Positions 29,879 through 39,724 of a stretch of 64,000 nucleotides of DNA are shown here, piece by piece. Location: the NCBI RefSeq assembly GCF_012034205.1, contig NZ_JAATEM010000010.1, forward strand, positions 1-64,000, in the 5' to 3' direction. How positions within the stretch are numbered: position 1 is the stretch's first letter; each line of letters starts with the position of its first letter. The translations under genes were made by a program, and so were the position numbers. The stretch is from Streptomyces composti (GTDB lineage Bacteria; Actinomycetota; Actinomycetes; Streptomycetales; Streptomycetaceae). The notes under the pieces are model-generated. The model was not told where the DNA came from. It searched no databases and saw only the letters and a list, made by a program, of their open reading frames with translations.

Positions 29879-30781
29879 ATGGAGCACGAGGTGTTCGTTC
29901 CGGTCTCCGCCCAGCGGCTCAGGGAGGTGCTGGACGACCCCGCGCGGGTCGCCCGGGCGGTTCCCGGGCTCCAGCACGAGGCCGGTGCCGAACCGGTCGC
30001 CGGCCGGCTGAAGGTCCGGGTCGGCAGTCACTCGGTCACCTACCGGGGCACCCTGCGCGTGACCGGCCGGCAGGACGGCTCCTACTCCGTGGAGGGCGAC
30101 GCGGCGGAGACCCGCGGCAGCGGATCGGTGAAGCTGGCGCTGCGGCTGCGCCTGCGGGACGCCGACAACGGCGTCACGCTCACCGTCGACGGCACGGGCA
30201 GCGCGGACGGCCGGATCACCGAGTTTCCGCCGGACTCGGTGGCCTCGGCGATGGCCCGGCTGATCGACCGGTTCGCCCAGAACCTGGCGGCCGAGGCCGG
30301 GCAGGGTGACGAGGGGGAGCCGTCCGGGACGCAGTCGCCCGAGATGCTGCGCACCGGTGACTTCGAACCGCGGGCCACCACGGACTTCGAGACCACCCCC
30401 GACGCGGACGACAGCCCGCCACCGCCGGCCGAGCCCGGGTCCGAACGGGAACGCGAACCCGAGCCCGGCTCCCCCTCCGTCTTCGACACCGAGGTCCCGC
30501 CGTCCTCCCTCGACCCCTCCGCCGACGAGGAGGAGGACGAGGACGAGGACGTCCAGGACACCCCCGACGGTGCCGTCGCCGAGGCCGCCCACGCGCGCCG
30601 GACGATGATCGGCCGCAGCGCCGAGGAGGTGGACCACGCCCCGCCGCGCGGCCGGTACGCCCCCGTCCCCGCACCGCAGACCGTCTCCCAGCCCACCTCG
30701 CTGCGCTGGGCGGCCCCCGCGGCGGCGCTCGCGGTGGCCTCCGTCGTGGTGGCGGTCCGGGCACTGCGCCGCAGGCGCTGA
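29879..30781 (+). CDS. CoxG/SRPBCC-like protein with C-terminal membrane anchor
   Basis: The first 150 residues form an SRPBCC fold of the carbon-monoxide dehydrogenase subunit G type (VPVSAQRLREVLDDPARVA, then TLTVDGTGSADGRITEFPP). A long acidic, Pro-rich linker (about 150-250) leads to one C-terminal membrane helix (AAPAAALAVASVVVAVRAL) and a basic tail. The 300-aa length and tail anchor differ from plain CoxG, and no CO-dehydrogenase genes are nearby, so a lipid or hydrophobic ligand role is possible. ATG 29879 is eight bases after a TAGGCT -10 box without a ribosome site (leaderless). Confidence 0.82.
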   Translation: MEHEVFVPVSAQRLREVLDDPARVARAVPGLQHEAGAEPVAGRLKVRVGSHSVTYRGTLRVTGRQDGSYSVEGDAAETRGSGSVKLALRLRLRDADNGVTLTVDGTGSADGRITEFPPDSVASAMARLIDRFAQNLAAEAGQGDEGEPSGTQSPEMLRTGDFEPRATTDFETTPDADDSPPPPAEPGSEREREPEPGSPSVFDTEVPPSSLDPSADEEEDEDEDVQDTPDGAVAEAAHARRTMIGRSAEEVDHAPPRGRYAPVPAPQTVSQPTSLRWAAPAAALAVASVVVAVRALRRRR

Positions 30782-30874
30782 GCATCGCGCCGGAGCCGCA
30801 CCGCCGGCCGGTCCGGACACCCGTTCTCCACACGTCCGGCGAGGCCCTCTTGATCACCCCGTTAGGGTCGACGT

Positions 30875-31663
30875 GTGAGCAACGAAGACATCACGCTGAC
30901 CGCGGGTGACGCGGAGGTGACCGTCGCGCCGGGCAACGGCGGACGGGTAGCGGGCCTGCGCGTCGGCGGCGTGGAGCTGCTGCGGCAGGGTGAGCGCTAC
31001 GGCTGCTTCCCGATGGTCCCCTGGTGCGGCCGCGTCCGCGACGGCCGGTTCCGGGACGGGGCCGCCGTCCACCAGCTGCCGCTCAACGCCCCGCCGCACG
31101 CCATCCACGGCACCGCACGCGATGCCGCCTGGCGCACCGCCCGCAGCGGCCCCGACGAGGCGGTGCTGACCTACGACCTGGCCGACCCGTGGCCCTACCC
31201 CGGCCGCGTCACCCAGAAGATCGCGCTCACCGGAGACTCCCTCACGCTGACCATGAGCGTGGAGACGTACGAGTCGTCCTTCCCGGCGCAGCTCGGCTGG
31301 CACCCCTGGTTCAACCGGAACCTCGGCGGCGAGGACGTCCGGCTGGACTTCGAACCGGCCTGGCAGGAGGAGCGCGGCGAGGACCACCTGCCCACCGGGC
31401 GGCGCATCGACCCGGCGCCCGGCCCCTGGGACGACTGCTTCGGCATGCCCGGCGGCGTGGACGTCACCCTCACCTGGCCGGAGCAGCTGCGGCTGCGGGT
31501 GGCCGGCCGCGTCGAGTGGGTGGTGATCTACGACGAGCAGCGCGAGGCGGTGTGCGTGGAGCCGCAGACCGGCCCGCCGAACGGTCTGAACACGCATCCG
31601 CGCCTGGTCACCCCGCTGGAGCCGCTGGAGGCCTCGACGACCTGGACCTGGACCCGGCTTTAA
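30875..31663 (+). CDS. Aldose 1-epimerase family protein
   Basis: The 262-aa beta-sandwich mutarotase-like protein has the general-acid histidine region PPHAIHGTARDAAW and the second histidine in LGWHPWFNRNLGG. It probably interconverts sugar anomers; the sugar is not identifiable. GTG 30875 follows TAGGGT (30863-30868) by six bases, indicating a leaderless mRNA. It is directly followed by pyrE, whose -10 box overlaps its stop codon. Confidence 0.9.
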   Translation: MSNEDITLTAGDAEVTVAPGNGGRVAGLRVGGVELLRQGERYGCFPMVPWCGRVRDGRFRDGAAVHQLPLNAPPHAIHGTARDAAWRTARSGPDEAVLTYDLADPWPYPGRVTQKIALTGDSLTLTMSVETYESSFPAQLGWHPWFNRNLGGEDVRLDFEPAWQEERGEDHLPTGRRIDPAPGPWDDCFGMPGGVDVTLTWPEQLRLRVAGRVEWVVIYDEQREAVCVEPQTGPPNGLNTHPRLVTPLEPLEASTTWTWTRL

Positions 31664-31673
31664 GCTGACAGGC

Positions 31674-32222
31674 ATGACGGACACACGCGGCGCGCTGTTG
31701 CAGCAGATCAAGGACAAGGCCGTGGTGCACGGCAAGGTCACCCTCTCCTCCGGCATCGAGGCCGACTACTACGTCGACCTGCGCCGCGTCACCCTCGACG
31801 GTGAGGCGGCCCCGCTGGTGGGGCAGGTGCTGCTGGATCTGACCGCCGAGTACGACTTCGACGCCGTGGGCGGCCTGACCATGGGTGCCGACCCGGTGGC
31901 CGCCGCCATGCTGCACGCCGCCGCGGCCCGCGGCCGCAAGCTGGACGCGTTCGTGGTGCGCAAGGCCGCCAAGGCGCACGGGCTGCAGCGCCGTGTGGAG
32001 GGCCCGGACATCGAGGGCCGCCGGGTCCTGGTCGTCGAGGACACCTCCACGACGGGCGGCTCCCCGCTCACCGCCGTCGAGGCGGTGCGTGAGGCGGGCG
32101 CGGAGGTCGTGGCCGTCGCGACCATCGTGGACCGGGCGACGGGTGCCGCCGAGAAGATCCGGGAGGGCGCCGGGGTGCCCTACCTGTTCGCCTACTCCAA
32201 GGACGAGCTGGGCCTGGACTGA
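31674..32222 (+). CDS. pyrE: Orotate phosphoribosyltransferase
   Basis: The 182-aa enzyme makes OMP from orotate and PRPP in pyrimidine synthesis. It has LSSGIEADYYVDLRRVTLDG at the substrate side, the catalytic-loop lysines in VRKAAKAHGLQRR and the PRPP motif VLVVEDTSTTGGS. ATG 31674 follows the -10-like TAAGCT (31661-31666) by seven bases. That box overlaps the TAA of the epimerase gene, so pyrE probably has its own leaderless promoter. Other pyr genes are not in the window. Confidence 0.96.
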   Translation: MTDTRGALLQQIKDKAVVHGKVTLSSGIEADYYVDLRRVTLDGEAAPLVGQVLLDLTAEYDFDAVGGLTMGADPVAAAMLHAAAARGRKLDAFVVRKAAKAHGLQRRVEGPDIEGRRVLVVEDTSTTGGSPLTAVEAVREAGAEVVAVATIVDRATGAAEKIREGAGVPYLFAYSKDELGLD

Positions 32223-32370
32223 CCCGCCCGACCGCCCAGCCCGCGGACAGCGGGATGGACGTTCCGGCCGAGTCTGGAAGGATGTGACCGACAATGACGT
32301 CGCTTCCAAGGTTCCAGGTCAGGGCCGACAGTACGCAGTACGCCAACCCGCAGCGCTAAGGAGCGGACAG

Positions 32371-33393
<1,023 letters not shown>

Positions 33394-33440
33394 CCGCCCG
33401 GCCGTCCGGCCCCTGCTGACGGCCGTCCGGCGGAGCGAAC

Positions 33441-33476
33441 CGAGCCCGGCACCGCGACCTCGCGGTGCCGGGCTCG
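33441..33476. terminator. Bidirectional terminator after fba
   Basis: A 17-bp perfect stem beginning CGAGCCCGGCACCGCGA closes a CC loop and separates fba from the converging DUF3151 gene. Confidence 0.9.
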
Positions 33477-33515
33477 GCGCATCCGGCCGTGGGCGCGGTG
33501 CCGTGTGCCGTGCGG

Positions 33516-33935
33516 CTAGCGCTTCAGCTCGGCGTACGCCTCCTCGCTGCTGTCCTTGAGGAACTGCCAGCAGCGCTCGTACTCGTCCTGCTCGCCGATC
33601 TCCCCGGCGGCGCGGGCGAGCGCTGCCAGGCAGCGCAGGAAGCCCCGGTTGGCGCGATGCTCCCAGGGGATCGGGCCGTGCCCCTTCCAGCCGGCCCGGC
33701 GCAGCGCGTCGAGCCCCCGGTGATAGCCGGTGCGGGCGTAGGCGTACGACTCGATCACGCGCCCGGCCTCGTAGGCGTCGTCGGCGAGCATCGCCCACGC
33801 CAGCGAGAACGTGGGGTGCGCCGCCGCGACCTCGGCCGGCGACTTGGACTCCTCACTCAGCAGGCGGTACGCCTCCTCGTTCTCCGGCAGATGCGTCGGG
33901 TCCGGGCCGCCCAGCAGGTTCTTGTGCGTCGTCAT
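33516..33935 (-). CDS. DUF3151 family protein
   Basis: The 139-aa, mostly helical protein matches DUF3151, an actinobacterial family without known function: LLGGPDPTHLPENEEAYRLL, WAMLADDAYEAGRVIESYAY, HGPIPWEHRANRGFLRCLAAL. ATG 33935 follows a -10-like CAGACT by six bases on the minus strand and has no ribosome site, so the mRNA is probably leaderless. In related genomes this gene commonly sits beside fba. Confidence 0.88.
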   Translation of the reverse strand: MTTHKNLLGGPDPTHLPENEEAYRLLSEESKSPAEVAAAHPTFSLAWAMLADDAYEAGRVIESYAYARTGYHRGLDALRRAGWKGHGPIPWEHRANRGFLRCLAALARAAGEIGEQDEYERCWQFLKDSSEEAYAELKR

Positions 33936-34106
33936 GCGGCCAGTCTGCCACCTGGCCCCTGTGACGCGGCTGGGGCGCCGTCGGTCGCACGGGGCGGCTC
34001 TTGCGAGGGTGGGCCCGATTGCGGAGGATGCACCGTGGGGACCGGGGCCCCCGTGCCGGTAACGGCAGGGGCGGACCGCTACCCGGAGTGCATTCAGGAG
34101 ACAGCG

Positions 34107-34937
34107 ATGTCCCACGAGGCTTACGAGCCGGAGACCCCGCATCTCGATTTCCAGGGGACGACCCCCTACGAGGACTACGTCAAGGCGGACGTCCTCACCC
34201 ATCTGCAGCACCTGCTCTCCGACGACCCCGGGGAGATGGTGTTCCTGGTGACCACGCAGGTGATGGAGCTGTGGTTCACCTGCATCGTCCACGAGTGGGA
34301 GACCGCGGCCAAGGCGCTGCGCAACGACGACGTGCCCACCGCGATGGACGCGCTGAAACGATCCATCCGTGAGCTGGAGGCGCTGAACGGCAGCTGGACG
34401 CCGCTCGCCCAGCTCACCCCGCAGCAGTTCAACTCCTACCGGTCCTCCCTCGGCGAGGGTTCCGGTTTCCAGTCGGCGATGTACCGGCGGCTGGAGTTCC
34501 TGCTCGGTGAGAAGTCCGCGTCGATGCTGGTCCCGCACCGGGGCTCCCCGCGGGCGTACGCCGAGCTGGAGAAGGCCCTGCACGAGCCCAGCCTGTACGA
34601 CGAGGTGCTGCGGCTGCTGGCGCGGCGCGGGCACCCGGTGCCGCAGGAGGTGCTGAACCGGGACGTGTCGCAGCGCTACGAGGCCTCACCCGGGGTGGAG
34701 CGGGTGTGGGCGGACATCTACGCGGGCGACGAGCACGACGAGCCGGCCCGCCTCGGCGAGGCGCTGACCGACGTCGCCGAACTGGTGTGGCGCTGGCGCA
34801 ACGACCACCTGGTCGCCACCCGGCGTGCGATGGGCGCGAAGCCCGGCACGGGCGGCTCCGCCGGGGTGGCCTGGCTGGAGAAGCGGGCGCGGAAGAACGT
34901 CTTCCCCGAGCTGTGGACGGCGCGGTCCCATGTCTGA
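34107..34937 (+). CDS. kynA: Tryptophan 2,3-dioxygenase
   Basis: The 276-aa heme enzyme opens the indole ring to give N-formylkynurenine. It has the tetrameric helical fold with MELWFTCIVHEW near the N-terminus, QFNSYRSSLGEGSGFQSAMYR, the axial histidine in WRNDHLVATRRAMG, and the C-terminal GTGGSAGVAWL and FPELWTARS. ATG 34107 has CAGGAG upstream. The stop overlaps kynU by 8 bp, so the two genes are translationally coupled as the first two steps of a kynurenine route. Confidence 0.96.
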   Translation: MSHEAYEPETPHLDFQGTTPYEDYVKADVLTHLQHLLSDDPGEMVFLVTTQVMELWFTCIVHEWETAAKALRNDDVPTAMDALKRSIRELEALNGSWTPLAQLTPQQFNSYRSSLGEGSGFQSAMYRRLEFLLGEKSASMLVPHRGSPRAYAELEKALHEPSLYDEVLRLLARRGHPVPQEVLNRDVSQRYEASPGVERVWADIYAGDEHDEPARLGEALTDVAELVWRWRNDHLVATRRAMGAKPGTGGSAGVAWLEKRARKNVFPELWTARSHV

Positions 34938-36192
34938 GCCGACGACGCGGGCCGGTGCGCCGCAGCCGCCGGCCGAGCCGACAGACAGCAGGCGGGCCGA
35001 GCTGAGCGCGCGGGCCGGGAAGCTGGACGGCGCCGACGAACTGGCCCACAAGCGCGCCGAGTTCGTGCTCGACGACGTGGTGTACCTGGACGGGAACTCG
35101 CTGGGCGCGCTGCCCGCGGCCGTTCCCGGCCGGGTGGCGGACGTGGTGCGCCGGCAGTGGGGCGAACTGCGCATCCGCTCCTGGACGGAGAGCGGCTGGT
35201 GGACGGCGCCCGAGCGGATCGGCGACCGGATCGCACTCCTGGTCGGGGCGGCGCCCGGGCAGATCGTGGTCGGCGACTCCACCAGCGTCAACGTCTTCAA
35301 GGCGCTGGTGGCCGCGCAGCGGCGGGCCGAGCTCGCCGACCCGGACCGCACCGAGATCCTGGTCGACGCGACCACCTTCCCGACGGACGGTTACATCGCC
35401 CACTCGGCCGCCCGGATGACCGAATGCACCCTGCGGAGCGTCACCCCGGCGGAGGTGCCGGAGGCGGTCGGGGAACGCACCGCCGCGGTGCTGCTCAACC
35501 ACGTCGACTACCGCACCGGCCGGCTGCACGACCTGCCGGGCCTCACGGCCGCCGTGCACGAGGCGGGTGCGTACGTCGTCTGGGACCTGTGCCACAGCGC
35601 GGGCGCCCTGCCGGTGGGTCTGGACGAGCACGGCGTGGACTACGCCGTCGGCTGCACCTACAAGTACCTCAACGGCGGCCCCGGCTCACCGGCGTTCCTC
35701 TACGTCCGCCGCGAGCTGCAGGACTCCTTCGACTCGCCGCTGCCCGGCTGGAACTCCCACGCTGAGCCCTTCGGCATGCGGACGCGGTACGAACCGGCCG
35801 AGGGCGCGCTGCGCGGCCGGGTCGGCACTCCGGACATCCTCTCCATGCTCGCCCTGGAGGCGGCGCTGGAGGTCTGGGACGGGGTGCCGATCGAGGCGGT
35901 GCGGGCCAAGTCCCTGGCCCTGACGGACTTCTTCCTGGAGTGCGTCGGCGAGTACGTCCCCGAGGGGCGGGTGGAGTGCGTGACACCCCGTGAGCACCGC
36001 GAACGGGGCAGCCAGATCGCGCTGCGCTGCGACGACGCGGCCGAGGTCATGCCCCGGCTGATCGAGCGGGGCGTGGTCGGCGACTTCCGCCACCCGGACG
36101 TGCTGCGCTTCGGCTTCACCCCGCTGTACGTCGGCTTCGCGGACGTGGAGCGGGCGGCCCGGGTGCTGGCCGGGGTGCTGGCCGGGCAGTAG
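34930..36192 (+). CDS. kynU: Kynureninase
   Basis: This 420-aa PLP enzyme cleaves kynurenine to anthranilate and alanine. It shows VYLDGNSLGALP, WDLCHSAGALPVGL and the PLP lysine (about residue 245) in GCTYKYLNGGPGSPAFLYV. ATG 34930 lies inside the end of kynA. With kynA and the following formamidase-like hydrolase it forms a complete tryptophan-to-anthranilate set. In Streptomyces such genes supply anthranilate or kynurenine either for catabolism or for peptide antibiotics; no antibiotic genes are visible here. Confidence 0.96.
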   Translation: MSEPTTRAGAPQPPAEPTDSRRAELSARAGKLDGADELAHKRAEFVLDDVVYLDGNSLGALPAAVPGRVADVVRRQWGELRIRSWTESGWWTAPERIGDRIALLVGAAPGQIVVGDSTSVNVFKALVAAQRRAELADPDRTEILVDATTFPTDGYIAHSAARMTECTLRSVTPAEVPEAVGERTAAVLLNHVDYRTGRLHDLPGLTAAVHEAGAYVVWDLCHSAGALPVGLDEHGVDYAVGCTYKYLNGGPGSPAFLYVRRELQDSFDSPLPGWNSHAEPFGMRTRYEPAEGALRGRVGTPDILSMLALEAALEVWDGVPIEAVRAKSLALTDFFLECVGEYVPEGRVECVTPREHRERGSQIALRCDDAAEVMPRLIERGVVGDFRHPDVLRFGFTPLYVGFADVERAARVLAGVLAGQ

Positions 36193-36370
36193 CCGGCAGG
36201 TGCTCCTCGCCGAGGGGGCCGCCGCGGTGACGCCGGGGCGGCCCCCTCGCCGGGTGACCGAGCGTGACATCCGCATGCCGGCGCGGGTGCCCGGCCTGAT
36301 ACCGTCCCGGCTCGACGGCCGATCTCTTCGCCGGTCCACCAAGTAGGTTGCATTGCTGGAAGGTTGGGAC

Positions 36371-37261
36371 ATGTCGGACGCCGCGAACGCCGCCGCAGAC
36401 ACCGCCAGGGCCGCCGCCGAGGAGAAGTCGGCCCTCTCCCATCCGCCCGTCGACCCCGACGCCACGGCGGCTTACGGCGACGACCCGGACCAGGTGATCG
36501 ACTTCTACGTCCCGCGCGCCGAGGGCGCGGCCGGCCGGCCCGCCCCCGTGGTGGCCGTACTGCACGGCGGCGCGTGGCGGGCACCGTACGACCGGCGGCA
36601 CATCAGCCCGTTCGCCGCCTTCCTCACCCGCCGGGGCTTCGCCGTGGCCAGCATCGAGTACCGCAGGGGCGCGGCGGAGGCGGGCGAGGGCGACCCGGTG
36701 GCGGGCCGCTGGCCGGACACCCTGGACGACGTGGCCGCCGCCGTCGACGCGCTGCCCGCGCTGGTCCGGGAGCATCTGCCGCAGGCCGACGCGGGCCGGA
36801 TCGTGCTCACCGGCCACTCCGCCGGCGGCCACCTCGCGCTGTGGGCCGCCGCCCGCCACCTGCTCCCCGAGGACGCGCCCTGGCGCACCGACCGGCCCGC
36901 CCCCCTGCGCGGTGTGGTCGCCCTCGCTCCCATCGCGGACTTCGCCGTCGCCGACAAGCTGGAGGTGTGCGGCGGCGCGGTGCGCCAGTTCCTCGGCGGT
37001 GACGCCGGGTTCGCCGAGCGGCAGCCGTACGCCGACCCCGCGCTGCTGGTGCCGACCGGCATCGCCACCACCCTGGTGCAGGGCAGGCGCGACATCGACG
37101 TGCCGCAGGCGGTGGCCGAGGCCTACGCGGACGCGGCCGCCAAGGCGGGCGAGGTGGTCGGTGTGACGCTGCTCGAGGACGTCGGCCACTTCCCGCTGAT
37201 CGACCCGGCGGCCGACGCCTGCGCGGTGGTGGCGGAGGAGATCGCCCAACTGGCGTGGTGA
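36371..37261 (+). CDS. Alpha/beta hydrolase, probable kynurenine formamidase
   Basis: The 296-aa hydrolase has the oxyanion-hole motif VLHGGAWR (HGGxW, typical of arylformamidases), the nucleophile elbow LTGHSAGGHLALW, an acid in QGRRDIDVP and the catalytic histidine in EDVGHFPLIDP. Its place right after kynA-kynU supports N-formylkynurenine hydrolysis, the missing middle step. ATG 36371 is chosen because GGAAGG lies seven bases upstream; an in-frame start at 36353 is possible. A TAGGTT box at 36344 suggests a separate promoter. Confidence 0.82.
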   Translation: MSDAANAAADTARAAAEEKSALSHPPVDPDATAAYGDDPDQVIDFYVPRAEGAAGRPAPVVAVLHGGAWRAPYDRRHISPFAAFLTRRGFAVASIEYRRGAAEAGEGDPVAGRWPDTLDDVAAAVDALPALVREHLPQADAGRIVLTGHSAGGHLALWAAARHLLPEDAPWRTDRPAPLRGVVALAPIADFAVADKLEVCGGAVRQFLGGDAGFAERQPYADPALLVPTGIATTLVQGRRDIDVPQAVAEAYADAAAKAGEVVGVTLLEDVGHFPLIDPAADACAVVAEEIAQLAW

Positions 37262-37310
37262 GAACCGCGGTACCCGGCCGGCGTGATGAGACCCGTCATA
37301 CCTGAGAGCT

Positions 37311-37335
37311 ACCCCGGAGGTGAGCCCTCCGGTGG
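37311..37335. terminator. Short hairpin after the hydrolase gene
   Basis: CCGGAGG and CCTCCGG arms enclose a TGAGC loop about 50 bp after the stop; it is a possible weak terminator or a leader structure of the next gene. Confidence 0.45.
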
Positions 37336-37412
37336 GACGCGGACTACCGGCCGGCCTCCCTAACTTCCTTGCCTGACAGGCCCGAAGGACGGGCCGGGGG
37401 AGGAAGACCACC

Positions 37413-38489
37413 GTGAAACGGGGAACGTACGGGGCGCTCAGGACCGGCGGCGCGCAGGGACGGCGGCGACGGGGCCCGGCCCCCGGCCGGCTCCACCGCA
37501 CCCTGCTCGCCGCGCTGATCGCCGGCGCCGTGGCGCTCCCGCTCTCCGCCGCGGCCGGGGCGCGCATCCCCGCGCCCGCCCCCGCGGCCGTGGGCGCCCC
37601 CACCCCGGCCACGCTGGACACCGTCTACGCGGCCCACCGCGCCAACGCCGCCGAGGCCGCGCGGATGGCGGCCGCGTACGGCGCCCGCGGCCGGGCCGCC
37701 GCCGACCGCAGGATCGCGCACCCGGCGCGGCAGCTGCTCGCCTTCGACGGCCGGGGCTCCGGTCTGGTCACCGAGGTGTTCGGCGACCTCACGGCGGCGC
37801 ACCGGGTGGCCGTCCTCGTCCCCGGCTCGGACACCGGCATCGACACCTACGACCGCTTCCGCAGCACCGCCCTCTCCCTGTACCGGAGCCTCATCCGCGA
37901 GGCGCCCGCGGGCACCCGCGTCGCCGTCGTCGCCTGGCTCGGCTACGAGACCCCCGGCACCGTCAGCTCGGCGGTCGCCACCACGACCCGCGCCGAACGG
38001 GCGGCACCCCGACTCCGGGCATTCCTGCGCACGGTGCGCACCCTCACCGGCCCGCGAGACCCCCGTGTATCCCTGCTCTGCCACTCCTACGGCTCCGTCG
38101 TCTGCGCCCGGGCCGCGTCCTCGGGCGTCGACGACCTCGTCCTCCTCGGCAGCCCCGGCACCGGCGCCCGTACCGCCGCCGACCTGGGCACCCCCGCCCG
38201 CGTCTGGGCCGCCCGGGGGGCCGACGACTGGGTGGAGCACGTCCCGCATCTCAGCGCCGGACTCCTCGGCATCACCGTCGGCTTCGGCACCGACCCGGTC
38301 TCCCCGGCTTTCGGCGCCCGGGTCTTCACGGCGGGCGACGGCGGCCACAGCGACTACTTCACGCCCGGCTCCCCGTCCCTGACCAACCTCACCCGCATCG
38401 TGCTGGGCGACACCGGCGCGGTGGTGTTCGAGGGGGCGGGCGCCGGCGAGCGGGACCCAGAGGCACGAGGCGGTGCGACCCATGAGTGA
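37413..38489 (+). CDS. Secreted or anchored alpha/beta hydrolase (DUF1023 type)
   Basis: The 358-aa protein has a signal-like hydrophobic segment (residues about 28-50, LLAALIAGAVALPLSAAAGA). A hydrolase domain of the DUF1023 type follows: VAVLVPGSDTGIDTYDRF, the nucleophile elbow SLLCHSYGSVVCARAA, DLVLLGSPGTGA and a late His in DGGHSDYF. The substrate is unknown, possibly lipid or ester. GTG 37413 follows GGGGGAGGAAG. Its last 8 bp overlap the acyltransferase start, so the pair is likely coupled. Confidence 0.85.
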   Translation: MKRGTYGALRTGGAQGRRRRGPAPGRLHRTLLAALIAGAVALPLSAAAGARIPAPAPAAVGAPTPATLDTVYAAHRANAAEAARMAAAYGARGRAAADRRIAHPARQLLAFDGRGSGLVTEVFGDLTAAHRVAVLVPGSDTGIDTYDRFRSTALSLYRSLIREAPAGTRVAVVAWLGYETPGTVSSAVATTTRAERAAPRLRAFLRTVRTLTGPRDPRVSLLCHSYGSVVCARAASSGVDDLVLLGSPGTGARTAADLGTPARVWAARGADDWVEHVPHLSAGLLGITVGFGTDPVSPAFGARVFTAGDGGHSDYFTPGSPSLTNLTRIVLGDTGAVVFEGAGAGERDPEARGGATHE

Positions 38490-39714
38490 CCCGACCGCCC
38501 GCAACACCTCGACGGCCCCGACCGGGCCGACCAGGCGGACCGGGCCGGCCGCCCGCATCGACGCCGCCACGCCCGCCCACCGCGACCGCGCCGTCGACGC
38601 CCTGCGCGCCTTCGCCGTGCTCGGTGTGGTCCTCGGCCACTGGCTGGTCACCGCCCTGGTCGGGGACGGCCGCACGCTGCGCACCGCGAGCCCGCTGCAG
38701 CATCTGCCCTGGCTGGCCCCGGTCTCCTGGGTGTTCCAGACCCTCGCCGTGTTCTTCCTGGTCGGCGGCCATGTGGCGACCCGTTCGCTGGCCTCGGCGC
38801 GCGCCCGCGGCGTCCCGTACCACCACTGGCTGCGCGGCCGGATGGTCCGGCTGTTCAAACCGGTCGTCGCCGTCCTCGCCCTGTGGACGGCGGTCGCGGT
38901 CGCGCTGCTGCTGTCGGGCGTGGAGTTCGCCACCACCCGCACCCTGGTGAAGCTCGCCCTGTCCCCGCTGTGGTTCCTGCTGGTCTTCGCCGTGCTCACC
39001 GCGGCCACCCCGCTGCTGACCCGGCTCCACCCGCTGTGGCCGCTCGCCGTCGTCCTCCACGTCGACCTGCTGCGCTTCGGCCTCGGCGCCCCCGGGGCCC
39101 TCGGCTGGATCAACGTCGCCGCCGGCTGGCTGGTGCCCTACACCCTGGGCGCCGCCTGGAGCCGGGGCGAACTGGACCGCCGCCGCTCCGGCTGGATCCT
39201 CCTGGTCTGCGGCGCGGCGGCGACCGCCGCGCTGGTCGCCCTGGCCGGCTATCCGGCGGCCATGGTCGGCGTCCCCGGGGCCGCCGTCTCCAATCTCGAC
39301 CCGCCGACCCTCGCCGCCGTCACCTTCGGGCTCGCCCAGTGCGGTCTCGCGCTGCTGCTGCGCGCCCCGCTCGCCCGCGCCCTGCGCCGGCCCCTTGCCT
39401 GGGCCGCGGTGGCGCTGGTCAATCTGTCCGCGATGACGCTCTTCCTGTGGCACCAGACCGCGTTGATGGCGACGACCGCCATGACCCTGCCCCTCGGCAG
39501 CCGGCCCGGCCTGCACACCCGGCCCGACCACCTCGGCTGGGTCGCCGACCGCCTGCTGTGGCTGCCGGTGTTCGCCTGCGCCCTCGCCGTCTGCTGGGCC
39601 GCCTTCCACTCCTGGGAGCGGGGAACGGGCGAACGGAAGGACCCCGGCGGGCCGCGCGCCCGCTCCCGTGTCGTGCGCACGCACCACCCCGGGAAGGACG
39701 TACGCCATGTCTAG
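38482..39714 (+). CDS. Membrane acyltransferase (acyltransferase-3 family)
   Basis: The 410-aa protein has about ten membrane helices and the family N-terminus RDRAVDALRAFAVLGVVLGHW, with the conserved arginine and histidine of acyltransferase-3 enzymes. It probably transfers acyl groups to an extracytoplasmic sugar or lipid. ATG 38482 has GAGGCGG eight bases upstream; GTG 38473 is an in-frame alternative. It overlaps the preceding hydrolase gene, suggesting they act on a common substrate (inference). Confidence 0.87.
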   Translation: MSDPTARNTSTAPTGPTRRTGPAARIDAATPAHRDRAVDALRAFAVLGVVLGHWLVTALVGDGRTLRTASPLQHLPWLAPVSWVFQTLAVFFLVGGHVATRSLASARARGVPYHHWLRGRMVRLFKPVVAVLALWTAVAVALLLSGVEFATTRTLVKLALSPLWFLLVFAVLTAATPLLTRLHPLWPLAVVLHVDLLRFGLGAPGALGWINVAAGWLVPYTLGAAWSRGELDRRRSGWILLVCGAAATAALVALAGYPAAMVGVPGAAVSNLDPPTLAAVTFGLAQCGLALLLRAPLARALRRPLAWAAVALVNLSAMTLFLWHQTALMATTAMTLPLGSRPGLHTRPDHLGWVADRLLWLPVFACALAVCWAAFHSWERGTGERKDPGGPRARSRVVRTHHPGKDVRHV

Positions 39715-39724
39715 GCTGGACCGT

